Shown piece after piece: positions 54,978-64,000 of a stretch of 64,000 bases of DNA. The notes under the pieces were generated by a model. It was not told the DNA's origin. It was given only the letters and a program-made list of their open reading frames with translations, and did not search any database. How positions within the stretch are numbered: position 1 is the first letter of the stretch; every line of letters begins with the position of its first letter. Origin of the DNA: Asterias amurensis (taxonomy: Eukaryota; Echinodermata; Asteroidea; Forcipulatida; Asteriidae); NCBI RefSeq assembly GCF_032118995.1, contig NC_092649.1:19777832-19841831 (forward strand). The letters run 5' to 3'. The translations under genes and the position numbers were made by a program.

Positions 54978-55021
54978 GTCTCCTGACGATGACTAGAGTA
55001 AGCTAGTCGAAACGTTGAGAC
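54978..55021 (+). other. Hammerhead-like nested hairpin motif
   Basis: CTGACGA (54983-54989), a 6-bp stem GACTAG/CTAGTC with a 6-nt loop, GAAA (55009-55012), and outer GTCTC/GAGAC pairing. This resembles the CUGANGA-stem-GAAA core of hammerhead ribozymes known in Penelope-like and other retroelement tails. An extra T before stem II and no clear cleavage triplet mean activity is doubtful. Confidence 0.35.
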
Positions 55022-55069
55022 CAATTCAGAACTGACTCCGTGGCAGTACAGTTAATTATGATCCTATAA

Positions 55070-55280
55070 GCTAAAGTAGTAGTCCAGTCTAATTTCTATA
55101 CCATCCGCCCTTGTAATAATTAAAAAGCAGGACAGTTCTTTTCAGAACTGAGAAGTCTCCCGAAGCTCCGATTATCTACTCCACGGCAGTAGAATAAAGC
55201 AAGACAGTTCCCTAAGAACAACTCTACCTGGCAAGTAGATACACACATGGTGTTACCGCAAACCAAATATACAGTGTACA
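55070..55280. mobile_element. Family J element
   Basis: AGTAGTCCAGTCTAATTTC, then GACAGTTCTTTTCAGAACTG, AGAAGTCTCCCGAAGCTCCG, CCACGGCAGTAGAATAAAGC and CAAGTAGATACACACATGGTG. Same word order as 32383-32695. Confidence 0.6.
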
Positions 55281-55669
55281 CTGTGAATGGATGCGTGGTC
55301 AAAGGTACATCTGGCAGGATCCCTCCATGTGCTCATGGCTGGTATCTGGCGTTATTCTCAAGCTTTAAAGTGTAGCCTTAGTTGTTCACGCGCTGTTTCA
55401 GCTTGTGACATCAAACGCAAAGGGTCTTTATATGCATGGATGTCGTCATGCCGCCATCTTAGAGATATACAATAATGAAAATATGGTACTTGACACATAT
55501 AGAAACCAGATTTCGGTTGCAAAGTGTTTGAATGAATGATCTCATTGGTCTATGAAGGAATCCTATAGGAGCTGCTGATTGGCTGTTTTCTATATTCAAA
55601 GGTGTACATAGGTATTATAAAGAAAATAATAGCTTGAGACCTTAATTTGTTATTACAAAATGTACTCAC

Positions 55670-55683
55670 TTTATTTCATAATA
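55670..55683. promoter_or_regulatory. Back-to-back poly(A) signals
   Basis: A minus-strand AATAAA (55675-55670) and a plus-strand AATAAA (near 55678) lie within 14 nt. They could end the CDC123 transcript from the left and a minus-strand gene from the right. An earlier plus-strand AATAAA is near 55192. Confidence 0.3.
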
Positions 55684-56360
55684 AAAAAAAACATGTACAT
55701 TAAACTATTTGAAATCTAAGAAAATAAAAGTATTTGTACCAAAATAAGATTGAGGCTACAAATTACTCTGCATTTGTTTCCTTCATAATATTTAAAAAAT
55801 GAAACAACTATAAAAGACCACATATTCGTGGGAACAATTTATAAACATTTGTATCGAATGAATGTTCAAAATAAAACTACTGTGCATAAAAACTTTTTGA
55901 AGTAACTACAAAGACAAAACTTAATAATATTACAAGTGGAACATTGCATCTTTTTTTAAACATAACTAAAACTTTTTCAGTGCACTTGAAAAAAAACCTA
56001 GCATGGGAATCGCTCTCCCTTCATTGCCTTTATACTCTTTCTAAACCCTTGCTCCGAACAAATTTTAATGAATCGTATTGGCTCAAACTTTGAAACTAAA
56101 AAAAACTAAACTATTTACATTCTCATTTTGTGTATCAAACTGCTTAACAGACAGGTTATCATTGAACAAAAATAAATTTAAATCTTCACGATTATTTTAC
56201 TAACTACAGGGGTGAGAGTCATTGCTGGCAAAAAAAGTCTGAAAGTCTGAAACTCGGGATCCAAATTTTGGGAGGCATTTAGAAATGATGGCGTTACCAC
56301 CTTTTGTTATTAATTAGATTTGAAAGAGCTTTTAGGAACAGTGGCCTCAGCACTAGAGAG

Positions 56361-56650
56361 GTAGTCGTGGCCTGGCATGGCCAAGCGGTTAAGAGGAACA
56401 GATTTAAGCTGGCTCTGGTGTTTGATCTGCAGAGTGTGGGTTTGAATCCCGGTCGTGACACTTGCTACGTAAAATTGGGGCGGTAGTGCTTTCTGCTCTA
56501 CCGGCCAGGCTACGGACTGACGATACCTAGGCCTACATCCGTATGGACTGTAAAAGGGGTAACCCTGTTTCAGCCCTAGGAGTAGGTGGCAACAGCCTCT
56601 GGAAAAAAAATTGTAGCCCACACCTTGAGTGGCCTTCAGGCCTTGTGTGT
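56361..56650 (+). mobile_element. tRNA-derived SINE, plus orientation
   Basis: GTCGTGGCCTGGCATGGCC and GCCAAGCGGTTAAGAGG (A box), then GGGTTTGAATCCCGG (B box, about 56440). The head resembles a Ser/Leu-type tRNA start. It shows the 5' end of the family seen reversed at 17765 and 45470. The body extends to about 56650 (GAGTGGCCTTCAGGCCTTGTG). Confidence 0.6.
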
Positions 56651-57039
56651 CTGGCGACGTAGATCAAAGAGCCGTATTTATTTAAATAAGGCCAGGAACA
56701 AATGATGCTTGATTCTCTTCACCAGTGTACATGTATATACCTTTGGTAATAATCCAAAAACTAATAAGGATACAAACTGACTTGGTGAGAAGCAAAGCAG
56801 CTGTTGTTGATGTAAAACATTTTGATAAAGAATTCCCGTCAAAAGAATGTGGTTTTAGAGAGAGGGATTCACAAACATTCCAATCTAAGAAACAGTTCTG
56901 CATGAAGTTTTTCTCAGATTGTGTATTCCAATTACAGATTATTCTTCCTCTGTGGACATTTATAACCGCTCCAGATATTGGGCAACATTTTAAAAACGCT
57001 ACCATCTTTGGAAGCAAAATTGTCACAGTTTAGTTTCAT

Positions 57040-57870
57040 TGTATTTGTTTATATTTCCAAAAACCAAAAGTTCTACTTTGCCTTAAAAAAGTCTAAATTC
57101 AGACCGATATCTTGAATTTCTCATTCTTGTAATTAGTTTCGTTAAACTTACAAAAATTATTCTCTGATAATAAACACAGGTTTGGTTTAGCATGATTATT
57201 ATCGCATACAAAACCACCTTTTATACCTACCAATTTAAAACTTGAAAACAAAATGCTTGCATTAGAAATACAATTATGATGAATTAGTTGCAGGTAGGTA
57301 ATCTACAATGTTACAGTCATTACCAGCATTTTTGATATTAAATTTTATTAATCATACTGATATAAAAAAAAGTGGTTTAATGAGGTCACTTTTTAAATCA
57401 GAATCAACAAGAGATTTTTTATACCTACCGATTTAAAACTTGAAAACAAGATGCTTGAATTAGAAATATCATTTATCAAATTAGTGCACAATGATTAATA
57501 ATGATAATTAACAATAATTTGATGGATTTTTAATCCATTATATCTTCAAAATATCATTTGTATAAATAAAATCATAGTACGCAGCTTCAATGTTTTTCCC
57601 AAATATTTACAAAGACAGTATCTTTAAAGCAGTTATGTCTTCACTGACACCTATGAATTGAAAAGCACATCTATAAAGACACTAACCATTATAAATAATT
57701 CAAATATTTATAAATTCTTACCGACACCAAATCATTATATGCTATCATTTTCATTTAGAATTGAAGAATTCCTATATCATTTTCAGCTCAAATTATGTAA
57801 AATGCCCTCTTGTATAAAAACCCCTAAACATTTAAACCTTTTGTCAAAATAACTTCCACTTTATCAAAAT
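57040..57870. other. AT-rich stretch with internal direct repeats
   Basis: A block TATACCTACC[A/G]ATTTAAAACTTG-type at about 57229 recurs at about 57420 (183-nt offset), and GCAGGTAGGTAATCTACAATG to TCAGAATCAACAAGAGAT (57288-57413) recurs at 59259-59427. No coding feature is recognised; it may be the 3' UTR of a minus-strand gene. Confidence 0.5.
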
Positions 57871-58156
57871 ACAATGGAGAAATTATTGTTTGACTACTGT
57901 GGTCGACCATTTGGAACCAGCCTGAGGACCATGGATCTTCTGTGGCACCGATAGCCTGTTCCATGCTAACAGGTGTAAAGCGTAGAAGTGAACCAGTAAT
58001 ACTACATCGAAAAGGCCGCCAGGCGACGGAAGTGATGAACACCAAGATAAAAATGGTTGACTAGGTTCCCAAACGAGTCGTTTGAGTAAGTGCATCACTG
58101 CGCATGTACGTCGCTGCTTGCTGGTCAGTGGTCAATCGTGGGTCGGCGAATTTGCT

Positions 58157-58238
58157 TTACGTCTGTTGTCCGCTACTTTTCTCAACTTCTACACCCGTCA
58201 TTACTTCTATTACTGACCGACTCTCGCTCTCATTTGCA
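58157..58238 (-). CDS. Possible last coding exon of an unidentified minus-strand gene
   Basis: A strong acceptor (a T-rich tract, then TTTCAG ending at 58239) is followed on the minus strand by an open frame of 26 codons ending in TAA at 58159-58157: ANESESRSVIEVMTGVEVEK and then SSGQQT. The composition (charged, with no hydrophobic runs) fits the cytoplasmic or disordered C-terminus of a larger protein whose other exons would lie to the right, perhaps beyond the window. A long 3' UTR to 55670 would follow. I do not recognise the family, and the exon could be spurious. Confidence 0.3.
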
Positions 58239-59247
58239 CTGAAATAAAAAAATAAAAATGGAAAGACACTTTGTTAAGATTCACTTTTGAAAGAGAACAC
58301 GCGTTTCTTGATAGTGGGATTGAAGTTCCATTTGGATGGGTCAACGCTATAGAGAAACTCAAAACAGGAATTCTACAAGGACACAGAGGAAGTCGGGCCT
58401 AGAATTTAATCTTTAAGAGGGCAAGGACATTTTAATTTTGCAAAGGGCACTCTCATTGGAAAATCTTAAAGTCTATGGGAAACTTTTGAAGGGGCATCAG
58501 GGCAAGGTTCTCCCCCGTGCAACTTTGGTGCTGATACATGCAAACGACCTTGAGAAAAAAATACTCCACTCAGATGTCTGGCTTTTAAAAACAGAGATAA
58601 AAACCTTGTTAATTCAGTGTGCTTCGGCCAACCATCCCCAAAATGTTGTCCATGGGGAGATCCCAGGCTCAGGGACAGACTAAAAAGAGGAAAGAGATTT
58701 TACTTCCTTGCTTTAAAATGGAATATATTTTAACATCTTTATAACATCTTTATCCCAAGAAACTCACCTGTGATATGTGGCTACATAAAGCAAACAATAA
58801 AATCTACAACTTCTTATGTAATCACAGGACAAAATTTGTTACATGTTTAAAATGGAGACATTTATAAATTAATTAAAATACTAAGTTCTAAAAAAATACT
58901 AACTTTTTCTTCCTGCAAGGTATGCAGAGCTACATTTTGTATGAGACCTATCCTAAGTTACGCTAATTTGTATTTTTGTTATTTACATTGTTATTGTTTG
59001 TGCAATGTGTAGTTCTGTACTTGTAATCTATGTTTTCTATGGTTGTCTTTGTATATGTGAACACTTCGTATCAAATTTGTAAAAATGCGCTACATTTATG
59101 AGGTTATTATTATAATTAATATTATTAACGATTATCATCTTTCCAACCTTACTCGTTTCAAAACCATTACTTCATATAGCCCAAAGCGCCCAATCAAAAT
59201 GAATCGTGCCCATTTAATGACAAAACAAAATATTATCAATATTTGTA

Positions 59248-59430
59248 TGATGAATAAGTTGCAGGTAGGTAATCTACAATGTAACAATCATCACCAGCAT
59301 TTTGTTTATTAACATTTAATAATCATCCTGGTATAACCAAAAGTGGTTCGACAGGAAATCATGAAAACAGTCATGAAAAATGTGGTTTAATGAGGTCACT
59401 TTTTAAATCAGAATCAACAAGAGATCATGA
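59248..59430. repeat. Second copy of a segment from 57280-57420
   Basis: GTTGCAGGTAGGTAATCTAC, CATCACCAGCATTTT, GTGGTTTAATGAGGTCACTT and AATCAGAATCAACAAGAGAT are shared in order with 57285-57413. An extra block of about 45 nt in this copy itself contains a small CATGAAAACAGT / CATGAAAAATG doublet. Confidence 0.75.
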
Positions 59431-59747
59431 ATACAGTAAAATAAAAATGTTAAGCCAACATTATAAAAAGGAATACAAATATCAGACATCGTGTTATTTA
59501 TCTCCACTCATCATTTATTCACACCATACTCATTTAATTGCAACTTATTTTGTTAAAATATAATCCATTACACCATAATAACCATTTTAAAGTTAATATT
59601 TATCATTATTTATTCAGATAGTTCTTTGGTAACATTTCAGTTTTGCAAACAGAATTATTGAAATGATATCACTCGTCACTGCACGTCTCTTTATCTGCCA
59701 GGCAATATTGGGAGACAAATTGCATTTATTGACTAGTAATAAACCAC

Positions 59748-60066
59748 AAGGGAAACTGACTGGGTAAATTTTCAAACTATTTTGGGTGGATAAAGATAGT
59801 TTGACCAGGGCCCACCATCTGTCTATTTAGCAGAAAATACTACTTAGCAAATTTCTTTACTAAGCAAAAAATGAAGGAGCACCACTCACAATAATGTAAA
59901 CTTTATGGCATTTTGGTGGGTCCAGTTATTGCAACCAAGGTTTTTTTTGTGCTTAGCACATTTGTTGTACAGGCTTTATGATCCCTGATGTGTACCTGAA
60001 CCTGAACCTGCACCCTCCGGATTAACGTGCCAGTGCTCTAACTAACCAGCTGAACTGTCTAGCCCT
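59748..60066 (-). mobile_element. tRNA-like SINE split by a family D-like element
   Basis: CAAGGGAAACTGACTGGGTA opens the SINE. At about 59815 a GGGCCCACCATCTG element runs to about 59988 (GCTTTATGATCCCTG). The SINE then resumes with CCTGCACCCTCCGGATTAAC and AACTGTCTAGCCCTAA. D inserted into the SINE. Confidence 0.65.
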
Positions 60067-60458
60067 AATTTTTATTTCGATCAGGTTCCCTGGGTCGACC
60101 CCAGTCCTGCCCCAGGTATGTTAGAATAGCTTTGCATCATTCCAGGGGCTCACCCGGGGCATCCCCAGGGTCAGCCCCAAATGCCCTGCTTGTGGAGTGG
60201 GTCACCACTTGAGGCTGGCCCCAGGTGCATGACGTCACCATGAAAGGGTGAGTGCTCGTTCGGTTAGCTCTTGTCAGGGGCTCACACGAGTGAGCACCGC
60301 GGGGTGCATACAAGGAAGCTAATCAAACGCACCCAATACCTTCACTCAAGGTTGCCAGTCAGAAGCCATTTCAAAATTTCACATGTGCACTACACACAAG
60401 GACCTTGACTCCTAAAACGGCGCAACCAAGATTACTGTTGATAAACATATAAGAACAG

Positions 60459-60672
60459 GGCCCAATTTCATGGCTCTGCTTACAGCCAAACTGCGCTGAG
60501 GATCATTATTCTCTGCCTAAGTGCAAGCGCAAAGCACAAGTACGCACGAGCACAAGCCAAATTAATTACCCGCTAACCCGTGAAATATGCCTGCTGTAAG
60601 CACAGAATTCCCTGCTTCGCCAGCACCGATTCTTTGCTTACGGTAAGCAGAGCCATGAAACGATGGGCCCTG
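60459..60672. mobile_element. Family D variant MITE
   Basis: CAGGGCCCAATTTCATGGCTC and GAGCCATGAAACGATGGGCCCTG are inverted, with TGCTTACAGCC / GCTTACGGTAAGCAG next inside. The same subfamily as 27198-27412. Confidence 0.8.
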
Positions 60673-61874
60673 ATGTACTGGTTTAACAACAGCACATACA
60701 AAACTACAAAATGTACTTAAGAAAAGTGGAAGAAATTTTTAACTAGCTATAGTACTAAGCCCCAATAGACAATGGAATGGTCCAGTTGACTTGGGTTTAC
60801 ACTGAAGTCAGACACAAACATGGAAGATGCTACTCGGCACCAAAGGGATGGCCTAAAGAAAGACAGAGAGAAACGCGTCTTCAGTTTTGATTGGAGAAAG
60901 ATCAACGTACAAAATTTACCTATAGTTATAAAGCAGCGAGAGTTATGGTTTTTGTGTATGATATCGGGATACTTTTTGGTCATAAAAACTTTGTGAGTTT
61001 CCTCAGATAAATTTTTGGGTGTTCCAATCCTTCAGTTTCACCATAGAGTACAAAATGGAGAGATCTGTCTCTCCATTTTTTCAATTGAGTACAGTCAGAA
61101 GGATCTAGTGATAGAAAACATCATTTGCACCAACGTGGCCTCTGAAACACCCATGCCTTAAAGTTTGTTGAATCTCAACGTTTTTAACTCTTCTTGATGG
61201 CTAACCTTTCTACTCTCACACCATTTAACCAAATGCATTCAAACTGAGGCTAAGAGAGAATTAGTCTGGAACCTTTACACAAATGGTGAATTGGCACTAT
61301 CATCGTCATTGAGTATTCAGGGGAGTGGACAAAGATGGATACCACTATTAAAGTTTATTGTGTAAGTAAGAACATTACATAATAGTTCACCTACACCAAG
61401 TATTAAATCATTGCAATCTTGTTCCCAGCCTACACCAAGTAAAATTGTTTACTGTAAAACCTCATTCCCAACCAAGTAAGATTATTGCAACATCGTTCCC
61501 GTCCTTCATCAAGTAAGCTTGATCATTCTACTTTGATCTTGTGATACGTCTAACTCGGGGATGCAGTTTATGGTGACCATGCAAAAACATGTTCCAAAAT
61601 ACTTGCATTTTGACATGCGTGTAATAAATGTTGAACAAGCGTCCTAAAAGTGCTAAAATTTGTTCAACAAGCATGCGCGCAGAGCGGTTACTTTTGGTTA
61701 GCCAATCAGAGTTTTCAGCACATCCATTCCAGGTGTTATAGCAACACGGCGCGCTGCCCACGGCATGCACGGCAGCAAGGATGAAATTATTACAATAAGC
61801 TTGCACTCTCCCTTCCACCACCATCCCATCGAGCCAAGACTCGCATAAATCACCCAGAACCAAGGTTAAAGATC

Positions 61875-62221
61875 TTTAAGGCACTGGACACTATTAGTAA
61901 TTACTCAAAATAATTGTTAACATATAAAAACTTACTTAGTAACAAGCAACGGAGATCTGTTGATACCATTCAAAATTATGAGAAATGGCTCCCTCTGAGA
62001 TAACATAGTCTTTGAGGATATTAAAAGACTTCAGGCATCTGAAAGCACACAAATTTGTGCAGCAAAGAACAATTTTTTTCGTTCATTATTCTCTTGCAAC
62101 TTTGATAACCAATTGAGTCAAAGTTCTCACAGATTTGTCATTTTATGCATGTGTTGGGAACTGGGATGCACTCAGTGAAAATACTGGTCTTTGACAGTTA
62201 CCAAAGGTATCCAGTGCCTTC
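61875..62221. mobile_element. Family A MITE, diverged
   Basis: TTTAAGGCACTGGACACTAT and ATCCAGTGCCTTCAA-type ends are inverted with mismatches; AAATGGCTCCCTCTGAGAT and GAAAGCACACAAATTTGTGC lie inside. Between 60673 and 61874 no gene is recognised. Confidence 0.75.
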
Positions 62222-62413
62222 AAATGTGCATGGAAATGATGTCGCTATGATTTTGACAGAGCATGTTTTTTGCAGACCGAATGCCAATACTGAGTATAGT
62301 AGCAAATGATGATATTTAAGAGCAATTTATAATGTTTGTGCAGCAATTTGCTTTGCTATACATGGTAGGCTATGTGCATAGGAAAAGCAGAAAATGTAAC
62401 AGCTGAGAAAGTA

Positions 62414-62560
62414 GTAGCAGGACAGTTCTTTTCAGAACCAAGTAGTCTCCCAAATTCCGAAATGTACTCCGCGGCAGTAGAATTAATAGCAAAACAAGTT
62501 CACAAGAACAAACCTCTAAAGCAGAGATACTCGTGGTGTGACAGCAAACTGTGAAGCAGT
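62414..62560. mobile_element. Family J fragment
   Basis: GGACAGTTCTTTTCAGAACC, AGTAGTCTCCCAAATTCCGA, TGTACTCCGCGGCAGTAGAA and ACTCGTGGTGTGACAGCAAA. Compare 32383 and 55070. Confidence 0.6.
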
Positions 62561-63119
62561 GAAAGTTTAACCACGTGCAAAAGTTTTGAGCAGAGTGAAA
62601 GGTAGAAGAAACAAAATAGTGGACCGCAGATTGCAATTAAAATAGAGCATTTGATTTATACTTAGTTGTAAGGCTACCCGCTACAAGAAAATTAAAGCAA
62701 TGAAACCAAAAAGTTGACTGTGTTAACCTCAGCACAAAATCAACAATTGCTTATTTCCCGTCTTCAAAAAAGTTTTACCTATTACATGCATATCCTTCAT
62801 CAATCAGAACCATTAAGATGACGTTTACTAGATTTAGGGTTGGGAAAAAAAAGAAGACCATTACGTTTGCTCATGTTAATTTAAAGTTTGTTAGCGGGAG
62901 TCAATACTGAGAAAATCACCTTCTATGTTGGAACTGTTTGGTGTGGATGCTAATGTAGGGCTAAGCAGAGGATGAACTGATAAATTAAAATGGACAGGAA
63001 GAAAATGAGGTTCTGCCGAAGGTGGCGACAACTTGTTGACATTAGAGGGCGAATAATGAGGTAAGCAATTGAGACATGGGCAGGATGGGTGTTGGATTTA
63101 AAAAAGGTGCAAGTCTCTG

Positions 63120-63962
63120 TGAACCCCTCATCTTTACCTGTGTGCCCCTCATTATCACCTTGACCCTTGGTCTTTGCCTCATGGTGCCCCATGGTCAATG
63201 CCTCATGGTGCCCCTTGGTCTTTGCCTCATGGTGCCCCTTGGTCTTTGCCTCATGGTGCCTTTGGTCTTTTCATCATGGTGCCCCTTGATATTTGCCTCA
63301 TGATGCCCCTCTGGTCTGTGCCTCATGATGCCCCTCTGGTCTGTGCCTCATGGTGCCCCTTGGTCTTTGCCTCATGGTGCCCCTTGGTCTCAGTCTCATG
63401 ATGCCCCTCTGGTCTTTGCCTCATGGTGCCCCTTTGTCTTTGCCTTTTAATGCCCCTTGATCTTGCCTCATGGTGCCCCTTGGTCTTTGCCTCATGGTGC
63501 CTTTGGTCTTTTCATCATGGTGCCCCTTGATATTTGCCTCATGATGCCCCTCTGGTCTTTGCCCCATGGTGCCCCTTGGTCTTTGCCTCATGGTGCCCCT
63601 TGGTCTCAGTCTCATGATGCCCCTTGGTCTTGCCTCATGGTGCCCCTTGATCTTTGCCTCATGGTGCCCCTAAATCTTTGCCTCTTGGTGCCCCTTGGTC
63701 TTTGCCTCATGTTGCCCCTTGGTCTTTTCATCATCCCTTTAGTCTGTGCCCCACGGTCTTTGCCTCATGGTGCCCCTAAATTTTTGCCTCATGGTGCCCC
63801 TTGGTCTTTGCCTCATGGTGCCCCTTGGTCTTTTCATCATGGTGCCCCTTAATCTTTGCCTCGTGGTGCCTCTTTGGTTTGTGCCCCACGGTGCCTCATG
63901 TTCTTTGCCTCATGGTGCCCCTTGGTCTTTTTCCCATGGTGCTCCTAAAACTTTGCTTCACA
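63120..63962. repeat. Minisatellite of about 24 bp at the window's end
   Basis: About 35 copies of a unit near CTCATGGTGCCCCTTGGTCTTTGC, with variants carrying GATGCCCCTCTGG, CCTAAATCTTTG or TTTTCATCATGG. A higher-order block (CCTTTGGTCTTTTCATCATGG next to CCCCTTGATATTTGC) recurs at about 63257 and 63497. Because 24 is a multiple of 3 the array is open in several frames on both strands, giving repeat ORFs that are not genes. Confidence 0.92.
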
Positions 63963-64000
63963 AATAGAGGCAAAAATGAGATTTTCAGCATGTTGTGGCT

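Noticed and set aside
56361-56460. Possible tRNA gene (A and B boxes present)
   Set aside because: No complete cloverleaf can be drawn and the sequence continues into a SINE body shared with other copies.
56682-57033. Overlapping open frames of over 100 aa on both strands
   Set aside because: No similarity recognised. The overlap on both strands and the lack of splice context argue against coding.
57824-58098. Two overlapping minus-strand frames of about 70 aa
   Set aside because: They lie directly downstream of the putative last exon's stop, in the likely 3' UTR. One has a hydrophobic run but no family is recognisable.
63076-63967. Repeat-rich open frames with LCLMVPLG units
   Set aside because: Produced by the minisatellite of about 24 bp, whose period is a multiple of three.

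Overview
The window is eukaryotic nuclear DNA from an invertebrate deuterostome, probably an echinoderm and possibly a sea star. That placement is inferred from how closely the gene families match vertebrate orthologues, from the intron-rich genes, and from the dense short foldback repeats and tRNA-derived SINEs. No rRNA, intact tRNA gene, CRISPR array, reverse transcriptase, transposase or virus-like element was recognised.

Four multi-exon protein genes can be reconstructed by joining exons at GT/AG sites whose phases agree throughout. (1) TEX264, minus strand, 10942-7924, 3 exons, 254 aa: an ER-membrane ER-phagy receptor with a C-terminal LC3-interacting motif. (2) CTSC (cathepsin C / dipeptidyl peptidase 1), plus strand, 12225-15813, 6 exons, 450 aa, with an intact catalytic triad. 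TEX264 and CTSC are head to head with about 1.3 kb between their start codons. (3) TBC1D30, minus strand, 42579-19568, 12 exons, 1098 aa: a Rab-GAP with both catalytic fingers. (4) CDC123, plus strand, 44520-54293, 11 exons, 339 aa: the eIF2 assembly factor. TBC1D30 and CDC123 are also head to head, with 1.9 kb between start codons. A possible last exon of a fifth, minus-strand gene lies at 58238-58157. The four genes belong to different processes (ER-phagy, lysosomal proteolysis, Rab/cilium traffic, translation-initiation assembly), and nothing here suggests a shared pathway.

Layout: 1-7.4 kb is repeat-rich with no recognised gene. TEX264 occupies 7.9-10.9 kb and CTSC 12.2-15.8 kb. From 15.8 to 19.5 kb there are MITEs and SINEs. 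TBC1D30 fills 19.6-42.6 kb, and its 9.6-kb first intron holds a 2.94-kb near-perfect palindrome at 34961-37907. CDC123 runs from 44.5 to 54.3 kb, with a minisatellite of roughly 110-bp units in intron 5. From 54.3 to 63 kb is AT-rich sequence with SINEs and MITEs. The window ends in a minisatellite of about 24 bp at 63.1-63.96 kb.

Introns and spacers are filled by a few recurring foldback families, named A-J here for convenience. A and B have TTAA flanks. C is a palindrome rich in TTAGGACTAG-like words. D ends in GGGCCCAATTTCAT-like termini. E carries GGTGCCCTTG words. F carries CTTCCTGCGAATGC. G/H share a CGTCACACGC core, I ends in GACCTTATGCAC, and J has a CAGTTCTTTTCAGAAC core. Several are inserted into one another, giving a relative order of activity. 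The most striking object is the TTAA-flanked palindrome, whose arms carry a repeated composite module containing nuclear-receptor-like DR1 motifs. Also notable is a partly triplicated tail of the TEX264 last exon, in which the LC3-interacting motif, stop codon and AATAAA are copied together.
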